From assembly GCA_964403795.1 (NCBI GenBank), contig CAYOHP010000201.1:1-9427 (forward strand): a stretch of 9,427 bases of DNA, in the 5' to 3' direction. Each line of letters begins with the position of its first letter. The first letter of the stretch is position 1. Position numbers and translations under genes: made by a program. The notes beneath the pieces are model-generated. The model was given only the letters and a program-made list of their open reading frames with translations. It was not told where the DNA came from and ran no database searches. The DNA comes from CAYOHP01 sp964403795 [NCBI: uncultured bacterium]. GTDB taxonomy: Bacteria; Muiribacteriota; UBA6191; CAZXTJ01. Shown here in pieces: positions 5,032 to 9,427 of the stretch.

Positions 5032-7494
5032 ATGCAAGGGCTCCGGAGCCTCCGCCATGTCTCCGTGATCGCCGGCCTCTCGGTGCTGGCCCTGGGGAGC
5101 GGCCCAGGGACGAGCGCCTCTTCGGCAGGGGGGACCGATCCGGTGGGGCGGCTGCGTTCCCGGCGGGGCCTCGGACAGGCCCAGGGGGGAGTCCGTCCGC
5201 GCCGGCTCCGGGCCTCCCCGGAAGCCAGGCTGCCCGGGGAGGAGGGGAACGAGCCCGGGAGCTTCCGGAGCCAGGTGACGGCCCTCAGGGAGGATCCGCC
5301 CGGGGACTTCGAGGAACTCCTGGCGGTCGCCCAGGGCCTGAGGGCCAAGCGTCCCCACGAAGGTCTCTCCGACCGGCTTGCCAGGAACCTCCCGGACTGG
5401 TTCCGGGACTGGTCCAGCCAGGTGGCACGGATGGCCTTCGGGCCGCCGATCCGGATCGACGCGCTCGCCGGGCTCTCGGGTCGGGTCCCGCAAGCCGAAC
5501 TCGACGAGTGGAGCCCCCTGCCGCTGGCGGTCCTGGAGTGGTGGGCCCGCATCCAGCGCTGGATCCAGGAGGAGAGCCGACCGCTCCGGCTGGCTGCGGG
5601 TCCGGAGGCGGCCGCCCTGTCCTTCCCGCTCCCGGATCCGGAGCGAGTGGAAGCCGCCCTGCACGCTCTCCGGGAGCACCCGGTGCTCCCCGAGCTGCTG
5701 GTGCCCACCGTGAAGATGCTCCGGTTCCTGGACCTCGGCAGTGCCTTCGAGCTGACCTGGAACCAGACCTTCTGCGGGGATCTCCCGGTCGCCGAGAACT
5801 TCTGGGCGCCGGCCGGGGATCCGCCGAGCGAGGGCGCTTCCGGGATCCCGGATCCACTCCGCCTGGCCGACGAGATCTGTGCCCGGGCCCGGGAGTTGCT
5901 CCAGGACGACCCCGAGATCCGGTCCGAGGCGATCGACCTCGACGAAGGGCTGGACCGGGTCCTCGACTTCGAGGAGCCCCTCGAGGCCGGTCCCTGGAAG
6001 ACGATCTTCCAGGTGGCGGCTGCCAACATGAAGGATCCTGACCAAGGGCCGGGGGGCGAGGTGGTCCCCGGGACGCTGCCGCCCGAGATCCCGGCGCGCT
6101 CCCTCTTCGGTGCCACGCCGTCCCCGTCGCCGGTCGTCGCCGGGCCCTCGGAGGTCCCGGCCCAGCCCCTCGGATTCCCTGGCTCTCCTCCGGCCCTTCC
6201 CACCTTGCTTTCGCTGGCGGAACCCCAGGAGGGTTCCCCGACGCCCGCGCCACTACCTCTTGGAGATGGCCCCCCGGGGACCGCACCCCGTGGTGGAGGT
6301 ACCGGCCACCGTCCGCCCTTCCCGCTCCCGGCGGTGCTCCTCGGGCTGCTGGCCGGGGCCGGAGGGACGGCCTGGTGGAGGCGACGGTCCGGTGGCAGCG
6401 CCCCGGGGGCTCCGGTGCCAGGGACCGGCTCTCCCAGGGGTGACCGCGCCGATCCGGCCCAGACTCGGGTCGAGGTCCGGGCCACGGGGCAGGAACCGGA
6501 GGCGGGTCGGGGCCCGGAACCGATTCCTCGGGGTTCCTCCAAGCCGGGCGAGCCCGGGGAAACCCAGGCGGTAGCCCGCGGACCGGTCTCCGGGTCCGGA
6601 GGTGGGGCGTTCCCTGGTGGGGGAAGGTCCGGCGGCGAGGCGGTGGGATCCTCGGATCTGCCCGCTTGGTTGGCTGCCGCATTAGGGCCAATAAACACCC
6701 GTTACACCCATTTCAAGTTGCTCGGCTCAGGGGGCATGGGAACCGTGGTCCAGGCCTGGGACGAGACCCTGCACCGGCACGTGGCGATCAAGGTTCCGCC
6801 GCCACACCTGTCGAGCCTGGGCGAGTTCCGGGAGCGCTTCCTCCGGGAGGCCCGGGCCCTGGCCCGACTCGGCCACGAGAACATCGCCCGGGTCTTCGAC
6901 GTGGTGCTCCTGGCCGATGGCCTGCCGGCCATGGTCCTCGAGTTCCTCGAAGGGCGCGACCTCGGCGAGGAGCTCCGGGCTGGGGGTGTGCCCAAGGCGG
7001 GGGTGGCGCTCGGCTGGGTGGTCCAGGCGGGGCGGGGCCTGGCCCACGCCCATGGCCAGGGAATCATCCACCGGGACGTGAAGCCGGCGAACCTCATGCT
7101 CTGCAAGGGCGGGCCGGTGAAGCTCCTCGACTTCGGCCTGGCGGCGATGCACGACGCGGGCGGGCTGACCCGTTCCGGCATCCTCATGGGGAGCCTCCCG
7201 TACATGCCGCCCGAGCAGCTCCGGGGCGAGCGGGTGGCCGAGCCGGCCGACCAGTTCGCGCTCACCGCCACGGCCTTCCAGCTGCTGACCGGGGAGCTCC
7301 CGCACGATCCCGAAGACCGTCAGCGGATCCGGCCGCGAACCCTGGCCTCGGTCCGACCGGGAATGCCGGACGTGCTCGACCGGGTCCTGGCCCGGGGCAT
7401 GGCCGGGGCGGCCGAGGAGCGGTACCCGTCGGTCCAGGCCTTCCTCGAGGCCCTGATCGAGGCCGCCCGGAGCGCCTCCCGTACCGGGGTCTGA
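5032..7494 (+). CDS. Transmembrane Hanks-type Ser/Thr protein kinase with C-terminal catalytic domain
   Basis: 820 residues from ATG, with GAGGGAG about 8 bases upstream; a signal peptide (about 1-29) follows at once, which supports this start over the ATG at 5005. Residues 30-430 are an unrecognised, largely helical extracytoplasmic region with Trp-rich segments (about 122-180) and a Pro/Gly-rich end. A transmembrane helix at about 432-449 ends in WWRRR, then a Gly/Pro linker runs to about 540. The kinase domain (about 557-813) has G-loop GSGGMG 565-570, VAIK Lys587, Glu606, HRDVKPAN 680-687, DFG 700-702, PPE (for APE) 726-728 and helix F Asp740. All catalytic residues are present, so it should be active. 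Topology is the reverse of PknB/PASTA kinases (kinase first). A run of unusual codons marks the start of the catalytic domain (about 6661-6735). Substrates are unknown. Confidence 0.92.
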   Translation: MQGLRSLRHVSVIAGLSVLALGSGPGTSASSAGGTDPVGRLRSRRGLGQAQGGVRPRRLRASPEARLPGEEGNEPGSFRSQVTALREDPPGDFEELLAVAQGLRAKRPHEGLSDRLARNLPDWFRDWSSQVARMAFGPPIRIDALAGLSGRVPQAELDEWSPLPLAVLEWWARIQRWIQEESRPLRLAAGPEAAALSFPLPDPERVEAALHALREHPVLPELLVPTVKMLRFLDLGSAFELTWNQTFCGDLPVAENFWAPAGDPPSEGASGIPDPLRLADEICARARELLQDDPEIRSEAIDLDEGLDRVLDFEEPLEAGPWKTIFQVAAANMKDPDQGPGGEVVPGTLPPEIPARSLFGATPSPSPVVAGPSEVPAQPLGFPGSPPALPTLLSLAEPQEGSPTPAPLPLGDGPPGTAPRGGGTGHRPPFPLPAVLLGLLAGAGGTAWWRRRSGGSAPGAPVPGTGSPRGDRADPAQTRVEVRATGQEPEAGRGPEPIPRGSSKPGEPGETQAVARGPVSGSGGGAFPGGGRSGGEAVGSSDLPAWLAAALGPINTRYTHFKLLGSGGMGTVVQAWDETLHRHVAIKVPPPHLSSLGEFRERFLREARALARLGHENIARVFDVVLLADGLPAMVLEFLEGRDLGEELRAGGVPKAGVALGWVVQAGRGLAHAHGQGIIHRDVKPANLMLCKGGPVKLLDFGLAAMHDAGGLTRSGILMGSLPYMPPEQLRGERVAEPADQFALTATAFQLLTGELPHDPEDRQRIRPRTLASVRPGMPDVLDRVLARGMAGAAEERYPSVQAFLEALIEAARSASRTGV

Positions 7495-7619
7495 AGCACC
7501 AGCCTCCTCGCTCGGACTTCTGGGGCGAATTGCCGATAAGTGACGTTATGTAAACCAAGGCATGGGGAGGGCCGGACGGATAGGCCGGCTGCGGAACCCG
7601 TCTCGGGGCGCGGAGGGTG

Positions 7620-7671
7620 CCTTCCACCAAAACCACAGAAAAGCACCCATAACTGTGCTTTTGGCGGAAGG
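7620..7671 (+). terminator. Hairpin with A/T-rich arms after the second kinase, possible terminator
   Basis: Arms AAAAGCAC (7639-7646) and GTGCTTTT (7655-7662) pair around an 8-base loop, enclosed by CCTTCC (7620-7625) and GGAAGG (7666-7671). The T-tract at 7659-7662 and the A-tract at 7639-7642 would suit a bidirectional intrinsic terminator, though the GC core is only 4 bp. CACAG (7634-7638) can pair instead with CTGTG (7653-7657), an exclusive alternative. It lies 125 bases past the kinase stop. Confidence 0.4.
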
Positions 7672-7700
7672 CCTCTCTTCCCCGGCCTCGGGGCACGGGA

Positions 7701-7728
7701 TTGACGTCTTCGACCCGGGAACTAGGCT
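7701..7728 (+). promoter_or_regulatory. Sigma-70-type promoter for the 145-residue gene
   Basis: TTGACG (7701-7706, five of six to TTGACA) is followed after 16 bases by TAGGCT (7723-7728). Predicted transcription start is about 7735, so the leader is only about 16 bases and contains the GAGGAGG ribosome binding site. This is the best housekeeping-type promoter in the window. Confidence 0.55.
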
Positions 7729-7737
7729 GGGGGCGCC

Positions 7738-7744
7738 GAGGAGG
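7738..7744 (+). promoter_or_regulatory. Ribosome binding site fixing a GTG start
   Basis: GAGGAGG with a 6-base gap to GTG at 7751. It excludes the in-frame TTG at 7745, which touches the site, and any upstream start, which would precede the promoter. Confidence 0.75.
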
Positions 7745-7750
7745 TTGATC

Positions 7751-8188
7751 GTGAGGACTACATCCGTGGCCGGGATGGCCGTGGCCCTTTGCCTGGCGCT
7801 CGCCCCGGCGGGCTGGGCCGGTTCCGAAGGGCCCTCGTTCCACCTCACCCACGCTCCCGGCCTGACCGAGGTCGCCTGCCCCACCACCCAGGTGAAGTGC
7901 GCCTTCCTGGATCTGCTCGAGGCGTTCCGGAACTGGCGGACCACCCGGAGCGGGCCGGCCACGCCCCTTCCCTCCGAGGACCCCGAGAGCGCCGCCCTGC
8001 GCTGGGCACGCGGTCGCTTCCCGGGCGGCGAGGCTCGGGTCAGCGCCTCCCGGGAGCTCGACCATCGGCTCTGCGAGGTGCCGACCCGCGAGGTGTCGCT
8101 GGTGGTACGCCCGGAGGGCGGCGGGACCGAGCGGATGCGGGTCTTCGTGGCCGCCCGCAAGGGCGCCTGGGAAGTCAGCCGGCCGTAG
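7751..8188 (+). CDS. Small secreted protein of unknown function
   Basis: 145 residues from GTG, with promoter and ribosome binding site both well placed. Residues 1-23 are a signal peptide (MRTTSV, hydrophobic core, GWA before Gly24). The mature part of about 122 residues holds three Cys (43, 50, 108), a helical segment around 47-64 (VKCAFLDLLEAFRNWR), and a C-terminal stretch, 112-142, with alternating beta-type pattern (REVSLVVR, MRVFVAARKGAWEV). The last segment resembles the closing strands of small NTF2-like or lipoprotein-type domains, but I do not recognise the family and no active site is visible. It is transcribed alone and ends 7 bases from the convergent transglutaminase-like gene, with no terminator between. 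Confidence 0.75.
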   Translation: MRTTSVAGMAVALCLALAPAGWAGSEGPSFHLTHAPGLTEVACPTTQVKCAFLDLLEAFRNWRTTRSGPATPLPSEDPESAALRWARGRFPGGEARVSASRELDHRLCEVPTREVSLVVRPEGGGTERMRVFVAARKGAWEVSRP

Positions 8189-8195
8189 CCATCCC

Positions 8196-9422
8196 CTACC
8201 AGCCCTGGGCCTGGCGGATCGTGCCGGTGACCCACTGCGGGTCGAGGCGGGGGTTCTCGACGTTGCCCCACGGGGCGCGGTCGCCGGTCGGGATCCAGCA
8301 GAAGTCGGGATGGCGCACCACGCTATCCCCGGTCCACTGGCCGCCCGCCACCCTGCCCCACTGGTCGAACCACAGGGTGTAGGTGTAGTCGCGGACCTGG
8401 CCCTGGGTGCCCCGGAACTGCCAGGTCGGGGCGTAGTCGGTGAGCCAGACCCGGGTGTGGACCGAGATGGCGTTGCCCTGCCGGGTGCCGTTCGCCTGGA
8501 AGGCGTAGGCCGGGTGGTTGTTCACCGGCATGTGGGGGTCCACCTCGATGACCAGCGACTGCTGGCGGTTCTTCAGGAAGTCCTGGAGCAGGAAGTGGAA
8601 GTAGTGCGGGTAGATGTCCTGGAACGAGGGGTCGTTCCAGTCGATCTGGGGCCGGTTGTAGCGGGTCCCGAGCAGGTTGGGGTTGCGGAACTGGAGCACC
8701 GTGCAGGCCATGAACTGCTCGGAGAGCCAGCCCTTCAGGTCGTCGGAGGTGAGGTCGAGGACCCCTCCCTCCACGCCCACGGTCCGATAGGCCTGCTCGC
8801 CCCAGCGGGTGATGCCGTACTGGGCCTGCTCGGGCCGGGCGATCTGGAGCTTCAGGGCAGCGCCCCTCTGGAGCTGGATGCGGAGCTGTGCGGGAGGCTC
8901 CGGCACCAGGATCGAGGCCGCCGCCAGGCCGTTGCAGTGGCCGGCCCAGTCCTGGGCTCCCTGGCGGGGAGCTTCGTTGTGGGCGTTGGCGGGGTCGGCT
9001 TCCCAGAGGGTAGCGAGCGGGTTGCGGCCGGTGCGGTTCCAGACCATGGTGTCGAACTTCTCGAGCGGGGAGAGACCCTGGGAGAGCGGCTGGAAGGCGA
9101 GGCCGGCGGGCCTTCGCGGCCACCACACCGACGACCAGGGCGTACGGTTCTGGGGGAGCTGGGACTGCTGGCTGATGGAGGCCGGGATCCCGTACTGGCC
9201 GGGCTGGCCGTAGCCGGCGGCGGGGTCGGCGGCGGTCGGGGCGCTGGCGGGGGCCGCCACGTCGCGATAGCCCTGGTAGCGGTGGATCACGTCCCCGAAG
9301 AAATCGTCGCCGAGTTCGGCGTCCGAACTCCAGCGATCGGGGGGGACGGTCTCGGCGGAGAGCGACGAGGCCGCCAGGGCTGCGAGGGTGAGGGCGAGAG
9401 CGCGGGCAGGGCGGAAGGACAA
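8196..9422 (-). CDS. Secreted transglutaminase-elicitor-like protein
   Basis: 408 residues if begun at the TTG at 9422. The frame stays open to the window edge at 9427, so the true start may lie beyond it. Residues 1-23 are a signal peptide (LALTLAALAASSLSA before Glu24). A low-complexity Ala/Pro/Gln stretch (about 55-92) precedes the globular part. DWAGHCNGLAAASILVPEPP (158-177), the LDLTSDDLKGWLSEQ segment (222-236), YPHYFHFLLQDFL (271-283) and LVIEVDPHMPVNNHPAYAF (290-308) match the layout of the transglutaminase elicitor family (Pfam TGase_elicitor). On that basis Cys163, His276 and Asp295 are the likely catalytic triad of a papain/transglutaminase-like fold. Family members modify or cross-link proteins through Gln side chains, or act as cysteine hydrolases; the activity here is untested. 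It is convergent with the 145-residue gene. Family assignment is from motif memory, not a search. Confidence 0.75.
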   Translation of the reverse strand: MSFRPARALALTLAALAASSLSAETVPPDRWSSDAELGDDFFGDVIHRYQGYRDVAAPASAPTAADPAAGYGQPGQYGIPASISQQSQLPQNRTPWSSVWWPRRPAGLAFQPLSQGLSPLEKFDTMVWNRTGRNPLATLWEADPANAHNEAPRQGAQDWAGHCNGLAAASILVPEPPAQLRIQLQRGAALKLQIARPEQAQYGITRWGEQAYRTVGVEGGVLDLTSDDLKGWLSEQFMACTVLQFRNPNLLGTRYNRPQIDWNDPSFQDIYPHYFHFLLQDFLKNRQQSLVIEVDPHMPVNNHPAYAFQANGTRQGNAISVHTRVWLTDYAPTWQFRGTQGQVRDYTYTLWFDQWGRVAGGQWTGDSVVRHPDFCWIPTGDRAPWGNVENPRLDPQWVTGTIRQAQGW

Positions 9423-9427
9423 GACCG

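Noticed and set aside
3543-6698. Minus-strand open frame of over 1000 codons across the control region and the second kinase
   Set aside because: Only its last 153 codons (3543-4001) look like a real gene. The rest is antisense to the kinase and low complexity (Ser/Arg/Pro/Gly).
7689-7706. Possible second sigma-54 element (GGGGCACGGGATTGAC)
   Set aside because: The -24-like GGCAC is present but the required GC at -12 is not (AC at that spacing). The TTGACG is better explained as a -35 box.
7495-7750. Possible tRNA or riboswitch in the gap after the second kinase
   Set aside because: No cloverleaf, anticodon arm or known riboswitch core can be drawn. Only the hairpin and promoter described are supported.
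8323-9126. Second minus-strand open frame inside the transglutaminase-like gene
   Set aside because: Pro/Gly/Arg-rich shadow of the real frame without start signals.

Overview
The window is a very GC-rich bacterial chromosome segment (roughly 70% G+C by eye, with strong G/C third-position bias). It carries signal-peptide proteins, two transmembrane Hanks-type Ser/Thr kinases and an NtrC-family sigma-54 activator. That mix fits a signalling-rich Gram-negative lineage such as Acidobacteriota or Myxococcota. I cannot assign the taxon from sequence alone. No tRNA, rRNA, CRISPR array, insertion sequence or phage gene is visible.

Layout. Minus strand, 1-641: N-terminal part of an NtrC-type response regulator that leaves the window on the left. 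Minus, 638-3304: an 888-residue membrane protein with signal peptide, extracytoplasmic region, transmembrane helix, Hanks kinase, helical region and GHKL (histidine-kinase-type) ATPase domain. Its stop overlaps the regulator start by 4 bases (GTGA). 3305-3542: a gap packed with hairpins, including an 18-bp terminator-like stem. Minus, 3543-4001: a 152-residue secreted glycine-patterned protein. 4002-4397: a divergent control region with a sigma-54 promoter candidate. Plus, 4398-4868: a 156-residue secreted Cys-containing protein. Plus, 5032-7494: a second membrane Hanks kinase with its catalytic domain at the C terminus. Plus, 7751-8188: a 145-residue secreted protein. Minus, 8196-9422: a secreted transglutaminase-elicitor-like protein, convergent with the previous gene and 7 bases from it.

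How the parts may work together (inference). The kinase/GHKL protein and the response regulator look like one translationally coupled signalling unit that joins Ser/Thr phosphorylation to His-Asp phosphorelay. The regulator belongs to a family that activates sigma-54 RNA polymerase. The only good -24/-12 element I found in the window lies just upstream of the 152-residue secreted protein, with a twice-repeated GC-rich motif at enhancer distance behind it. A testable model is therefore: an envelope signal is sensed by the hybrid kinase, passed to the NtrC-like regulator, and drives a sigma-54 promoter for a secreted protein. The second kinase shares the outside-N, inside-C topology, and the four remaining products are all predicted to be exported, so the neighbourhood looks like an envelope-sensing and secretion locus. 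The hybrid Ser/Thr-kinase/GHKL protein, with its unusual H-box, is the most interesting object here.
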